This document shows, piece by piece, positions 44,246 through 52,957 of a stretch of DNA of 64,000 bases. This DNA is from Paracoccus sigandri (lineage in GTDB: Bacteria; Pseudomonadota; Alphaproteobacteria; Rhodobacterales; Rhodobacteraceae): NCBI RefSeq assembly GCF_003709565.1, contig NZ_QNRC01000005.1:62001-126000 (forward strand). The letters run 5' to 3'. The notes below the pieces were generated by a model. It did no database searches, was not told the DNA's origin, and saw only the letters and a list, made by a program, of their open reading frames with translations. The translations under genes were made by a program, and so were the position numbers. The number at the start of each line of letters is the position of its first letter. Position 1 is the first letter of the stretch.

Positions 44246-45904
44246 ATGACCGAACGTTTCCGCCTGACCATCGGCCAATTGAACGCCACCGTCGGCGATC
44301 TTCAGGGCAATGCGGCAAGGGCGCGCGAGGCATGGCAGACCGCCAGGGCCGCGGGCGCCGACATGCTGGCCCTGCCCGAGATGTTCATCACCGGATACCA
44401 GACCCAGGACCTGGTGCTTAAACCCGCCTTCACCCAGCAGGCGGTCGATGCGGTCATGGCCGTCGGCGCGGCCTGCACGGACGGCCCGGCCATCGGCATC
44501 GGCGGCCCCTGGCGCGACGGGGACCGGCTCTACAACGCCTACTGGATCTTCCGGGACGGCAAGCTGGTGGCACGGGTGCTGAAGCACCACCTGCCCTACA
44601 AGCAGCTGTTCGACGAATTGCGGCTGTTCGATTCCGGCCCGATCAGCGGCCCCTATCCCGTGGGCGGCGCCCGCATCGGATCACCGATCTGCGAGGACAG
44701 CTGGTATCCCGACGTGGCCGAGACCCTGGCCGAGACCGGGGCCGAGATCCTGATCGTGCCGAATGGCAGCCCCTATCACCGCGACAAGCTGGACCTGCGC
44801 ATGGGCCACATGGTCGGCCGGGTGGTCGAGACCGGCTTGCCGCTGGTCTATGTGAACCTGGTGGGCGGGCAGGACGACCAGCTCTATGACGGCGCCAGCT
44901 TCGTGCTGAACCCTGGCGGGCGGAAGGTCGTGCAGCTGCCGCCCTTCGAGGAAGCCGTCGTCCATGTCGATTTCACCCGCACCGCCGATGGCTGGCTGGC
45001 CGAACCCGGCCCGATGGCGCCGCAGCCCGATGCCTGGGAACAGGATTACCACGCAATGATGCTGGGGCTGCGCGAATACCTGCGCAAGTCGGGCTTTTCG
45101 AAGGTGCTGCTGGGCATGTCGGGCGGGATCGATTCGGCGCTGGTGGCGACCATCGCCGCCGATGCCATCGGCCCCGAAAAGGTCCGCTGCGTGATGCTGC
45201 CCTCGGAATATACCTCGCAATCCAGCCTGGAGGACGCCGCCGATTGCGCCGGGCGCCTGGGCGCGCGGCTGGACACGGTCCAGATCGACGGCGCGCGCCA
45301 GGCGGTCGAGAGCGCGCTGGCCCATCTGATGGAGGGCACGGCGCCCGACATCACCGAGGAGAACATCCAGTCCCGCCTGCGCGGCGTGATGCTGATGGCG
45401 ATTTCCAACAAGTTCAACGAGATGCTGCTGACCACCGGCAACAAGTCCGAGGTCGCGGTGGGCTATGCCACGATCTATGGCGACATGGCCGGCGGCTACA
45501 ACCCGATCAAGGATCTCTACAAGACCCGCGTCTTCGAGACCGCGCGCTGGCGCAACGCCAATCACCGGCCCTGGATGAAGGGCCCCGCGGGCGAGGTGAT
45601 CCCGCCGCGGATCATCCAGAAGCCCCCCTCGGCCGAATTGCGCCCCGACCAGAAGGACGAGGATTCGCTGCCCCCCTACGAGGTCCTGGACGCCATCCTG
45701 GAGGGGCTGGTGGAACAGGACCTGGCGCTGAAGGACCTGGTCGCGCAGGGCTTCGACGCGGACACGGTGCGCAAGGTCGAAAGACTGCTCTATATCAGCG
45801 AATGGAAGCGTTATCAGGCGGCGCCGGGGCCGCGCATCTCGACCAAGGCCTTCTGGCTGGACCGGCGCTATCCGCTGGTCAACCGCTGGCGCGACGAGCT
45901 TTGA
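44246..45904 (+). CDS. nadE: Glutamine-dependent NAD+ synthase
   Basis: A 552-residue two-domain enzyme making NAD+ from nicotinic acid adenine dinucleotide. The N-terminal nitrilase-like amidase has the Glu-Lys-Cys triad in LALPEMFITGYQ, LKHHLPYKQLFDE and GSPICEDSWYPD. The C-terminal synthetase has the P-loop LLGMSGGIDSALVATIAAD, and TTGNKSEVAVGYATIYGDMAGGYN. Glutamine is therefore the likely ammonia donor. Start at 44246 (MTERFRL) is chosen because the longer frame from 44162 has no match. The MORN gene is divergent. Confidence 0.96.
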   Translation: MTERFRLTIGQLNATVGDLQGNAARAREAWQTARAAGADMLALPEMFITGYQTQDLVLKPAFTQQAVDAVMAVGAACTDGPAIGIGGPWRDGDRLYNAYWIFRDGKLVARVLKHHLPYKQLFDELRLFDSGPISGPYPVGGARIGSPICEDSWYPDVAETLAETGAEILIVPNGSPYHRDKLDLRMGHMVGRVVETGLPLVYVNLVGGQDDQLYDGASFVLNPGGRKVVQLPPFEEAVVHVDFTRTADGWLAEPGPMAPQPDAWEQDYHAMMLGLREYLRKSGFSKVLLGMSGGIDSALVATIAADAIGPEKVRCVMLPSEYTSQSSLEDAADCAGRLGARLDTVQIDGARQAVESALAHLMEGTAPDITEENIQSRLRGVMLMAISNKFNEMLLTTGNKSEVAVGYATIYGDMAGGYNPIKDLYKTRVFETARWRNANHRPWMKGPAGEVIPPRIIQKPPSAELRPDQKDEDSLPPYEVLDAILEGLVEQDLALKDLVAQGFDADTVRKVERLLYISEWKRYQAAPGPRISTKAFWLDRRYPLVNRWRDEL

Positions 45905-45959
45905 GCGCCGCAACCGCCGGGAATTCATTGCAGACGATTTTTCACGACGGAGATTTCAG

Positions 45960-47558
45960 ATGATGCCATTGACCCGCAGACTTGCCGCCGGCACCGCCCT
46001 GGCGGCGCTTCTGGCCCTGCCCGCCTCGGCCCAGACCGCGCCGGCGCCGGCGCCGGGCAGCTTCCTGTCGCCCGCCAATATCGCCGCGGGCCTTCTGCGC
46101 GCCGCCGTCTCCTACGGCCGGATCCTGGCCGACATCCGCTATGGCGCCATCGAGGCCGACCCGGTGCGGGGCGGCGTCATCCTGCGCGACCTGCAGGTCA
46201 ACGGGCTGGGCGATCACGCGAATTGCCATGTCTCGCTGGGGCGGCTGGAACTGTCGGGCCTGTCGCTGTGGTATAGCGAGCACTCGCATCTGCGCATCGA
46301 CGCGGGCGACCTGTCGGTGGCCAACAACTGCTTCGGCCCGAATGCGGCGATGATCGGCGTGGTGACGGGCACCGACCACATCCCGCTTGCCAGCCTGGCC
46401 ATCGACCTGCGCCAGAGCATGGGCAGCGGTGCCGCCGTCATGGACATCGAGGCCGTCAGCCCCGGCATCGCCCGGATCGAGGCCAGCGCGGATTTCGACC
46501 ATGTCTCGATCTTCTCGCCCGACCTGCTGTCCCGGATGGCCGAGGGCGACCAGCGAACCGATCCGTTCGGCGCCGACCCCTTCGCGCCCGACGAGGATGA
46601 CCTCGCCACGCCCTTCGGCAATCCTTCCGATACGTCCGAGCCCTCGGTCGGCCTGCATGGCAGCCTGCGCGCGGCCCATCTGACGGTGGAAAACCTGGGC
46701 GTCTGGGAAAGGGTGAACCCGATGCTGCCCCCCGATATCGCCGGCCCCCAGGGGATGGAGGCGCTGGTGACGGCCCCGCCGGGCACGCCGCTGCACCAGC
46801 TCCAGCAGGGGCTTGCCGAGGCGCTGAAGAATTTCGTCGCCCAGCCGGGCCGGATCACCGCCGAGATCCGCCCCCAGGCGCCGATCGCCTTCGATTCCAC
46901 CGCCTGGACCAGCCCCGAGGACGCGGCGGCGCTGTTCATGCCGGCCTTCTCGAACGCCCTGCCGACGCCGCCGCTGGCGCTGATCGCCGACCCGCAGGAT
47001 GCCTCGGACCCGCGCGCGCTGGGTCTGGCGCTGGCGCGGGGCGAGGGCGTGCCCCGCAACACCCGCCGCGCGCTGGAACTGCTGACGCCGCTGCAGGATG
47101 ACCCCGAGATCGCGCTGGCGCTGGCCGATCTTCTGGCCGACAGCGACCCGGCCGCGGCCTATGTCCATGCCCTGCAGGCGGCGGCGACCGGCACGCCGGG
47201 GGCGATGGCCGCGCTGGACCGGGCCGAGGCGCGGCTGGCCACCGCCGATCTGCTGGCCGCCCAGCCCGCCGCCGACAGCGCGCTGGAAGACGACGCCTTC
47301 GCCTCGGCCGTGGCGCTGCGCGAGGCGGCGCTGGCGCGGGCCGAGGGCCGCGGGCAGACCCGCAGCTACGGGCTGGCATGGCGGCTGGCCACGCTGGCCG
47401 CCGCCGCCGGGGACAGCCCGGCCCGCGCGCTGATGGACCGCCTGCAGGCCCGCTTCGGCGACGACCCGGCCTGGATCGCGGCGCGCGCCCAGGCCGCCGA
47501 CGCGGCGCTGGAGGACTGGACCGACCGCGACCTGGCCACGACCCTGGCCGCCCGCTAG
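45960..47558 (+). CDS. Exported protein of unknown function with C-terminal Sel1-like helices
   Basis: A 532-residue protein with a signal peptide (cleavage near ASAQTA). The first half (residues about 30-300) looks beta-rich, with a Cys pair in DHANCHVSL and VANNCFGP that may form a disulfide. The second half from about residue 345 is helical with ALGLALARGEGVPRNTRRALELL, similar to Sel1/TPR repeats. I do not recognise the family beyond this. The transcript ends just before a copy of the dispersed motif at 47594. Confidence 0.72.
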   Translation: MMPLTRRLAAGTALAALLALPASAQTAPAPAPGSFLSPANIAAGLLRAAVSYGRILADIRYGAIEADPVRGGVILRDLQVNGLGDHANCHVSLGRLELSGLSLWYSEHSHLRIDAGDLSVANNCFGPNAAMIGVVTGTDHIPLASLAIDLRQSMGSGAAVMDIEAVSPGIARIEASADFDHVSIFSPDLLSRMAEGDQRTDPFGADPFAPDEDDLATPFGNPSDTSEPSVGLHGSLRAAHLTVENLGVWERVNPMLPPDIAGPQGMEALVTAPPGTPLHQLQQGLAEALKNFVAQPGRITAEIRPQAPIAFDSTAWTSPEDAAALFMPAFSNALPTPPLALIADPQDASDPRALGLALARGEGVPRNTRRALELLTPLQDDPEIALALADLLADSDPAAAYVHALQAAATGTPGAMAALDRAEARLATADLLAAQPAADSALEDDAFASAVALREAALARAEGRGQTRSYGLAWRLATLAAAAGDSPARALMDRLQARFGDDPAWIAARAQAADAALEDWTDRDLATTLAAR

Positions 47559-47593
47559 GCGCGGCCTCCCCGCCACCCGGCCCCGAAGACGCC

Positions 47594-47624
47594 CGCCGCT
47601 TCTTCGTTGCCCAAATACCCATGA
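47594..47624 (+). repeat. Dispersed motif copy D, after the gene ending at 47558
   Basis: CGCTTCTTCGTTGCCCAAATA continuing into CCCATGA starts 36 bases after the stop of the exported protein gene and in the same direction. Over 30 bases it differs from copy A (18153-18184) at only about three positions. Confidence 0.6.
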
Positions 47625-47661
47625 CCGCGCGGCCGCCCGCGCCGCGCGGCCCATGTCGCGC

Positions 47662-49314
47662 TCAGGGCACCTCGATCTTGCCCAGCAGAGGCACGTCGTC
47701 CTGCGGCGTGACGCTGTGCCGCTCGATCATGCGGTGCACCACCGGATCGCCCTCGCCCCGGTGCAGCTCGCGCAGCAGGACAGTGACCTCGGCATCGGAT
47801 TTCGTGCGCCGCAGGTTGTGGCGCACATATTCGTCCCAGGTCGCGATGTGATAGCTTTCGGACCACAGGTCCGGGTGCTCCAGGTCGCGCAGCAGGGCCC
47901 AGTTCCGCGCCCCGTCGCGGCGGCGGATATTGCGCCGCAGCTGCATCAGGCGCAGGAATTCCGGCACGTCCTTCTGGTCGATCCGGTAATCGACCATGAC
48001 CATGATCGGCCCCGACCGGCCGCGCAGGTCCAGCCGCAGGGCCGGCTCGCGGAAGCGGTTCACCGGGTCCAGGTCGACGCTGCCGAATTCGGGCGCCTTG
48101 AACCAGAAGCCGATGACCGCGCCCACCAGCAGCACCCCGCCCGCCCAGGTCAGCGCCTGGTCCAGCCCCTGCCCGCCCGCGACCGCGCCCCAGGCCCAGG
48201 ACCCCGCCGCCATGCCGCCGAAGGTCGCGGTCTGATACAGCGCCAGCGCCCGCGCCACGACCCAGCGCGGCGTGGACAGCTGCACCGTCACGTTGAACAG
48301 CGACAGCGCCAGCACCCAGGATGCCCCCGCGGGCAGCATGGCCAGCGCGTGCAGCCAGATCGCATCGGCCTGGCCCAGCACGATCGCCGCCCCCGCGAAA
48401 CCGGCGAAGGCCACGCGGATGACGTTCTCGTTGTCGAAGCGCGCCCGGATGCGCGGGTTCAGCACCGCTCCGGCGATCGCGCCCAGCCCGTAGCAGCCCA
48501 GCAGCCCGCCGAACAGCAGCGAGCCGCCCTCGGGATGGCTCTTGGCGACCAGCGGCAGCAGCGCCAGCACCGAGACGGCGGCGAAGCCGAACAGCGCGCC
48601 GCGCAGGATCACCCGCATCAGGTTGGGCGACAGCGCGACATAGCGCAGCCCGGCGCCGACGGCGGACAGGAAGGGCTCTCGCGGGGCGGGGCTGGGGGTG
48701 GTCCTGGGCTTCCAGCGCAGCAGCGCGCCCAGGAGCGGCAGATAGGTCAGCGCATTGACCGCGAAGGCCGCGGCGGCGCCGAAACCCGCCACGATGAAGC
48801 CGCCCGCCGCCGGGCCGACGCTGCGCATCAGGTTGAAGCCAACGGAATTCAGCGTCACCGCCGCAGGCAGGTCGGCGCGCGGCACCAGATCGCCCATGCT
48901 GGCCTGCCAGGGCGGATTATAGAGCGCCTGCCCCGCGCCGATCAGGAAGGTGAAGCCCAGAAGCAGCCAGGGCGTCAGCCAGCCCTGCCAGGCGACGACG
49001 GCCAGCGCGACCGAGACCACCAGCATGAATAGCTGCGCCGTCAGCAGCAGCGTCTTGCGGTCGAAGATGTCGGCCAGCGCCCCCGAGGCCAGCGCCAGCA
49101 GCATGATCGGCAGCGTGTTCGAGGCCTGCACCAGCGCGATCAGCGTCGCGCTGTCGGTCAGCTGCGTCATCAGCCAGGCCGCGCCCACCGCCTGCACCAG
49201 CCCGCCGAAATTCGACACCAGCGTCGCGCTCCACAGCAGCCGGAAATCGGCATGGCGGAACGGGGCGAGCGAGGATGGCTTGAGCGGGGGCGGGGGCGGG
49301 ACGGCGTCGGGCAC
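47662..49314 (-). CDS. MFS transporter of the MFS_3 (EntS/DUF894) family with C-terminal tail domain
   Basis: A 550-residue membrane protein. About 12 helices occupy residues 20-420, with FRLLWSATLVSNFGG in the first helix region, GALADIFDRKTLL as the MFS loop motif, and GQALYNPPWQASMGDLVPR. A soluble tail of about 120 residues (DYRIDQKDVPEFLRLMQLRR to the end) resembles an antibiotic-biosynthesis-monooxygenase-like fold and is typical of the MFS_3 family. The transported compound is unknown; EntS exports enterobactin, but no siderophore genes are near. Confidence 0.88.
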   Translation of the reverse strand: MPDAVPPPPPLKPSSLAPFRHADFRLLWSATLVSNFGGLVQAVGAAWLMTQLTDSATLIALVQASNTLPIMLLALASGALADIFDRKTLLLTAQLFMLVVSVALAVVAWQGWLTPWLLLGFTFLIGAGQALYNPPWQASMGDLVPRADLPAAVTLNSVGFNLMRSVGPAAGGFIVAGFGAAAAFAVNALTYLPLLGALLRWKPRTTPSPAPREPFLSAVGAGLRYVALSPNLMRVILRGALFGFAAVSVLALLPLVAKSHPEGGSLLFGGLLGCYGLGAIAGAVLNPRIRARFDNENVIRVAFAGFAGAAIVLGQADAIWLHALAMLPAGASWVLALSLFNVTVQLSTPRWVVARALALYQTATFGGMAAGSWAWGAVAGGQGLDQALTWAGGVLLVGAVIGFWFKAPEFGSVDLDPVNRFREPALRLDLRGRSGPIMVMVDYRIDQKDVPEFLRLMQLRRNIRRRDGARNWALLRDLEHPDLWSESYHIATWDEYVRHNLRRTKSDAEVTVLLRELHRGEGDPVVHRMIERHSVTPQDDVPLLGKIEVP

Positions 49315-49430
49315 GGCGGATCCGGTCTTGCTGGGGCTGGCCCGAACCTAGAGCGGCCCGCGCGCGGGGGCAATCCATGCGCCCCCGCGCGGGACGGGCG
49401 GATGCCCCCGGCGAAACGGGCGCCGCCGCC

Positions 49431-49682
49431 TCAGGCGCGGTTCACCAGCCGCAGCACCAGCAACAGGATGACCGCGCCGATGGTCGCATAGATGATCGCG
49501 CCGATGACCGAGCCGGTGCCGCCGATGACCAGCCCGGTCATCGGAAACAGGAAGGCCGCGATGACCGCGCCCAGGATGCCCACGACGATGTTCAGGACCA
49601 CGCCCTGGCCGTGGCCCTTGACCAGAAGACCGGCCAGCCAGCCGGCGATTGCCCCGACGATCAGGGCGACGACGATGCTCAT
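49431..49682 (-). CDS. GlsB/YeaQ/YmgE family membrane protein
   Basis: An 83-residue protein with three membrane helices and the family opening IVVALIVGAIAGWLAGLLVKG, followed by GVVLNIVVGILGAVIAAFLF. Relatives are called transglycosylase-associated proteins and are often stress-induced. The start at 49682 (MSIVVAL) is chosen since the longer frame to 49712 adds no conserved residues. An EcfG-like promoter and a perfect hairpin lie just upstream. Confidence 0.9.
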   Translation of the reverse strand: MSIVVALIVGAIAGWLAGLLVKGHGQGVVLNIVVGILGAVIAAFLFPMTGLVIGGTGSVIGAIIYATIGAVILLLVLRLVNRA

Positions 49683-49702
49683 GTTTCCACCTCCTGCCAT
49701 TG

Positions 49703-49723
49703 GACGCGGCACGATGCCGCGTC
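49703..49723 (-). other. Perfect hairpin in the leader of the GlsB-family gene
   Basis: Nine-base arms GACGCGGCA (49703-49711) and TGCCGCGTC (49715-49723) enclose a three-base loop. It lies 21 bases before the start codon, near or within the expected mRNA 5' end. Confidence 0.6.
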
Positions 49724-49729
49724 ACATCG

Positions 49730-49757
49730 GGAACCCGTGTTGACGGAGATTTGTTCC
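49730..49757 (-). promoter_or_regulatory. Possible EcfG-type general stress promoter for the GlsB-family gene
   Basis: On the minus strand GGAAC (49757-49753) and GGTT (49735-49732) are 17 bases apart, matching the alphaproteobacterial EcfG pattern GGAAC-N16/17-CGTT except for one base. Transcription would start about 40 bases before the ATG at 49682. Confidence 0.5.
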
Positions 49758-50000
49758 ATTCCCGACTCAGATTTGAAAACCTGCCGCCCCATGGCCACAG
49801 GCCAGCGGAAAACCTTGCGCCGCAAGGGGCGCGGGGCTTGACGGGACCCTGCTGTGACAGGCTGATGAAGCTCTGCGCGAATCGTGCCCGGCCCTGCCAC
49901 CGGGCGCGACGATAGTGAACAAAAGCTGCCAGCAGCGACCACGGCTGCTGCGGACGCGCCGCCAGGCGGTGCGGCCGATGTGACAAAGGATAGTAGTAGG

Positions 50001-50939
50001 ATGCGCCTCGCTCTCATGATTTCGGCGCTGGCCCTGGGGCTGGCGGCATGTTCGCAATCCACGGACAGATACAGCGTTCCCGTCGCCAATGGCGACGTGC
50101 CGGCCATCTACCAGGCCCGCTCGGATGTCGGCCCCAATGGCGAGCCGATCACCATTCCGGCGGTCCGCGCGGCCTATCTGAACGAACGCAACCAGCGCCA
50201 GCGCGTGCCCTATAACGGCCCCGAGGCGCCGGGCACCATTGTCGTCGATCCCTATGCGCGCGTCCTCTATCACGTGATGGAAAACGGCGAGGCGATGCGC
50301 TTCGGCGTCGCCGTCGGCCGGGCGGGCAAGGGCTATAACGGCACGGCCACGATCCAGCGCAAGCAGTCCTGGCCCAGCTGGCGCCCGACCGACAACATGA
50401 TCCGCACCGAGCCCGAGCTTTATGGCCAGTTCGCCGGCGGGCTGAAGGGCGGCATGGACAACCCGCTGGGATCGCGGGCGCTGTATCTTTATGAAGGCGG
50501 GCGCGACACCTATTACCGGATCCACGGCACGATGGACCCGTCCTCGATCGGCAAGGCCACCTCGGCGGGCTGCATCCGGCTGTTCAACCAGGACATCATG
50601 GACCTGTTCGACGAAACCTCGATGGGCACCCGCGTCGTCGTGCGCAGCCAGGCCGAAAGCCTGCGCCTGGAGGGCCCGCTGATCGAGACGCCCGAAGGCT
50701 ATGTCGTTCCCGCCTCGGAAGCCAGCGCGCTTGGCTTCTCGGGCCAGCCGACCAATGTGACCGACACCGCCCCGGCGACGACCGAGGGTCTGACCGAGCA
50801 GCTGCAGGCCCCCCTCGGCGCCCCGGTGGCCCCGGTGGCCTCGACCGCCCCGGCCTCGCCGGCGCTGGTGCAGGACCCCTTCGCCAGCACCGATACGGCC
50901 TTCGTCTCGCCGGTCGAAAGCGCCGTGCCCTCCTGGTAG
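50001..50939 (+). CDS. L,D-transpeptidase (YkuD family) lipoprotein
   Basis: A 312-residue predicted lipoprotein with lipobox GLAAC (Cys about 17). The YkuD domain (about residues 75-210) has the catalytic His in YRIHGTMDP and the nucleophile in IGKATSAGCIRLFNQDI. Such enzymes make 3-3 cross-links in peptidoglycan or attach lipoproteins to it. The C-terminal 100 residues are a low-complexity Ala/Pro/Thr tail. Start at 50001 (MRLALM) is preceded by AAAGGA. A clear terminator follows. Confidence 0.92.
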   Translation: MRLALMISALALGLAACSQSTDRYSVPVANGDVPAIYQARSDVGPNGEPITIPAVRAAYLNERNQRQRVPYNGPEAPGTIVVDPYARVLYHVMENGEAMRFGVAVGRAGKGYNGTATIQRKQSWPSWRPTDNMIRTEPELYGQFAGGLKGGMDNPLGSRALYLYEGGRDTYYRIHGTMDPSSIGKATSAGCIRLFNQDIMDLFDETSMGTRVVVRSQAESLRLEGPLIETPEGYVVPASEASALGFSGQPTNVTDTAPATTEGLTEQLQAPLGAPVAPVASTAPASPALVQDPFASTDTAFVSPVESAVPSW

Positions 50940-50974
50940 GGCCGCGCGACAGACCCGCAATCGGCCTTTTCCGC

Positions 50975-51001
50975 AGGCCCCGGCCCTTCGCCGGGGCCTT
51001 T
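50975..51001 (+). terminator. Rho-independent terminator after the L,D-transpeptidase gene
   Basis: Perfect ten-base arms AGGCCCCGGC (50975-50984) and GCCGGGGCCT (50990-50999) with a CCTTC loop, followed by a short T-run (51000-51001). It begins about 35 bases after the stop codon. Confidence 0.85.
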
Positions 51002-51068
51002 GCAATTGCAAAATCCCGCTTCGTGTCGCAATCTGCGCCGCGTATAGATCGCACCGCTGATCCGCCTC

Positions 51069-51992
51069 ATGAGAGCTGCAATGCCCAATTATTCCAAGCG
51101 CGAACGCGAATTACTGTCCGAAGACGAACAGGCCCTCAGCACCGCCAGCCGGCAGCCGGCCCTTGGCGCGCTGGATGACGCGGCGCTGATCAGGCTGATC
51201 GCCGATCTCGACCAGGCGCTGGCGGCCGCCGGCGCCCTGGGCCAGGATGGCCAGAAGACGCGCGCCGATCTGGTGAAGGCGGCGCTGAACCGGGCCCACT
51301 CGGAACGCCGCAAGCGCGGGCTGAAGCCGACCCGCGCCAGACCCGCGGCAGCAAAGCCGGCGGCGAAATCCCCGGCCAGGCGCGCGACCGCGAAGCCCGC
51401 CGCGGTCGCGGCACCCGCCGCCACACCCGCCGAGCCTGCCGCCGCCGCGTCACGGGCCAAGGCGCCGAAACGCGCGCCGGCGACCACGCCGCGCAAGCCC
51501 GCCGGCCGCAAGCCCGCCGAAAGCCGCAAGACCGATCTGCGCACCGCATCGCGCCGGGTGGTGAAGGCTCCGGCCAAGCCCGCCATCGCGCTGGCCGAGG
51601 CCGAACGCCAGATCGAGGCGACCCCCGAGGCGAAGCCCGCCCCTGCCAAGCCTGCCCCGGCCAAGCCTGCCCGTGCCAAGGTGACGGCGGCCAAGCCCGC
51701 TGCCGCGAAACCTGCGCCGGTCCCGGCCGCCCCTGCCGTCGCCGTCGCGGATGACGCAGCGCAGCGCCAGGCCGAGAAGCAGGCCGCCAAGGAAGCCGCG
51801 AAAGAGGCGCGCAAGGCCGCCCGCAAGGCCGAAAGGCAGGCCGCGAAGGAAGCGGAGAAGGCCGCGCGGAAAGCCGCGAAGAAGATCGCCAAGGAGGCCG
51901 AGAAGGCTGCCCGCAAGGCGGCGAAGAAGGCGGCCGACAAGAAGCCCGGCAAGAAGAAGAAACCCGGCAAGAAGAAGGACGCCGGGGCCTGA
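51069..51992 (+). CDS. Lys/Ala/Pro-rich basic protein, histone H1-like tail
   Basis: A 307-residue protein. The first 75 residues form a normal, mostly helical domain (SKRERELLSEDEQALSTA, DDAALIRLIADLDQALAAA); the rest is low-complexity, with AKPAPAKPA and AAKEAEKAARKAAKK repeats and a poly-Lys end (KKPGKKKKPGKKK). The tail resembles bacterial histone H1-like and nucleoid proteins that bind DNA. I do not recognise the N-terminal domain. An ATG at 51081 (MPNYSK) is the alternative start. Function is unknown. Confidence 0.78.
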   Translation: MRAAMPNYSKRERELLSEDEQALSTASRQPALGALDDAALIRLIADLDQALAAAGALGQDGQKTRADLVKAALNRAHSERRKRGLKPTRARPAAAKPAAKSPARRATAKPAAVAAPAATPAEPAAAASRAKAPKRAPATTPRKPAGRKPAESRKTDLRTASRRVVKAPAKPAIALAEAERQIEATPEAKPAPAKPAPAKPARAKVTAAKPAAAKPAPVPAAPAVAVADDAAQRQAEKQAAKEAAKEARKAARKAERQAAKEAEKAARKAAKKIAKEAEKAARKAAKKAADKKPGKKKKPGKKKDAGA

Positions 51993-52027
51993 TCGCGCCG
52001 CACGGCGCCCCCCGGCATCATCACGCG

Positions 52028-52948
52028 ATGCGCCTGTTCGTGCTGATCCTCTCGCTCTGGGCCGGGCTTGTGCCCGCGGCCTTCGCCTGGCCCGCCGTCG
52101 ACGCGCTGGCCGGCCGCCCGCCGCCGCGCGACAGCGAACAGCTGCGCTGCACCGATGACGGGCGCGACTGCATCCGCCTGGACGCCTATGTCGCCGATGT
52201 CTGCAAGCTGATCGAGCGCAATGCCGCCGAGCGCGGGCTGGACCCGAATTTCCTGGCCCGGCTGCTGTGGAAGGAAAGCCGCTTCGAGCCGGGCGCGATC
52301 AGCCCGGTCGGCGCGCAGGGCATCGCGCAGTTCATGCCCGGCACGGCTGAACTTTACGACCTGCACGACCCGTTCAACCCGGCCCAGGCGATCTTCAAGG
52401 CGGCGTGGTACCTGCGCCACCTGACCGACATGTTCGGCAGCATCGGCATGGCCGCCATCGCCTATAACGGCGGCGAGAACCGGGCGGCGCGCTTCGTCGC
52501 CCGCCAGACCACCCTGCCCTATGAGACGCAGGACTATGTCGAGGCGATCACCGGCCACGACGCGCTGACCTGGCGCGACAACCCGCCGAAATCCGACGAC
52601 CTGCGGCTGGCGCTGAACCCCGACCTGCCCTTCCGCGCCGCCTGCGAGAAGCTGGGCGGCGACCGGCAGCTGCGCGAGTTCATGGTCCAGCCGCGCGTCC
52701 ATCCCTGGGGCGTGATCGTGGCCAGCCATCCCAGCCAGTCGGGCGCCGCCCAGCAGGTGTCGCGGCTGAACCGCTCGCTGCGGCCGATCCTGGAGGGCCG
52801 GCGCGTCGGCTATGTCCGCAAGCGGCTGACGGGGATGCAGCGCGCCGTCTATACCGCGCAGGTGGGTTTCGACAGCCGCAACGAGGCCGCCGCCTTCTGC
52901 CTGCGCCTGCAACGCCTGGGCGGGCGCTGCATCGTGCTGGCGAATTGA
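52028..52948 (+). CDS. Lytic transglycosylase (SLT domain) with SPOR-like C-terminus
   Basis: A 306-residue exported protein with signal peptide (cleavage near AFA). The SLT domain (about residues 70-180) has the catalytic Glu in LLWKESRFEPGAISPVGAQG, then FMPGTAELYDLHDPFNP and AIAYNGGENR. The C-terminus PWGVIVASHPSQSGAAQQV to RCIVLAN resembles a SPOR peptidoglycan-binding fold. It cleaves peptidoglycan strands. The gene follows the basic protein by 35 bases. Confidence 0.92.
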   Translation: MRLFVLILSLWAGLVPAAFAWPAVDALAGRPPPRDSEQLRCTDDGRDCIRLDAYVADVCKLIERNAAERGLDPNFLARLLWKESRFEPGAISPVGAQGIAQFMPGTAELYDLHDPFNPAQAIFKAAWYLRHLTDMFGSIGMAAIAYNGGENRAARFVARQTTLPYETQDYVEAITGHDALTWRDNPPKSDDLRLALNPDLPFRAACEKLGGDRQLREFMVQPRVHPWGVIVASHPSQSGAAQQVSRLNRSLRPILEGRRVGYVRKRLTGMQRAVYTAQVGFDSRNEAAAFCLRLQRLGGRCIVLAN

Positions 52949-52957
52949 GCCGGGGGC

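Larger units (their letters stand above)
49683..50000. promoter_or_regulatory. 318-base divergent gap between the GlsB-type and L,D-transpeptidase genes
   Basis: I see no gene here. The left part holds a stress-type promoter (49730-49757, minus strand) and a hairpin (49703-49723). The middle has a small hairpin, CCTTGC (49813-49818) with GCAAGG (49822-49827). TTGACG at 49838-49843 followed 17 bases later by GCTGAT is a possible, weak promoter for the transpeptidase gene. The remainder appears featureless. Confidence 0.45.

Noticed and set aside
49838..49866. TTGACG with GCTGAT as promoter of the L,D-transpeptidase gene
   Set aside because: The -10 element is too weak to report as a separate site; noted only in the gap description.
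51620..51990. Short DNA repeats rich in AAGGCC and AAGCCC
   Set aside because: They are codon-level repeats of a Lys/Ala/Pro-rich protein tail.
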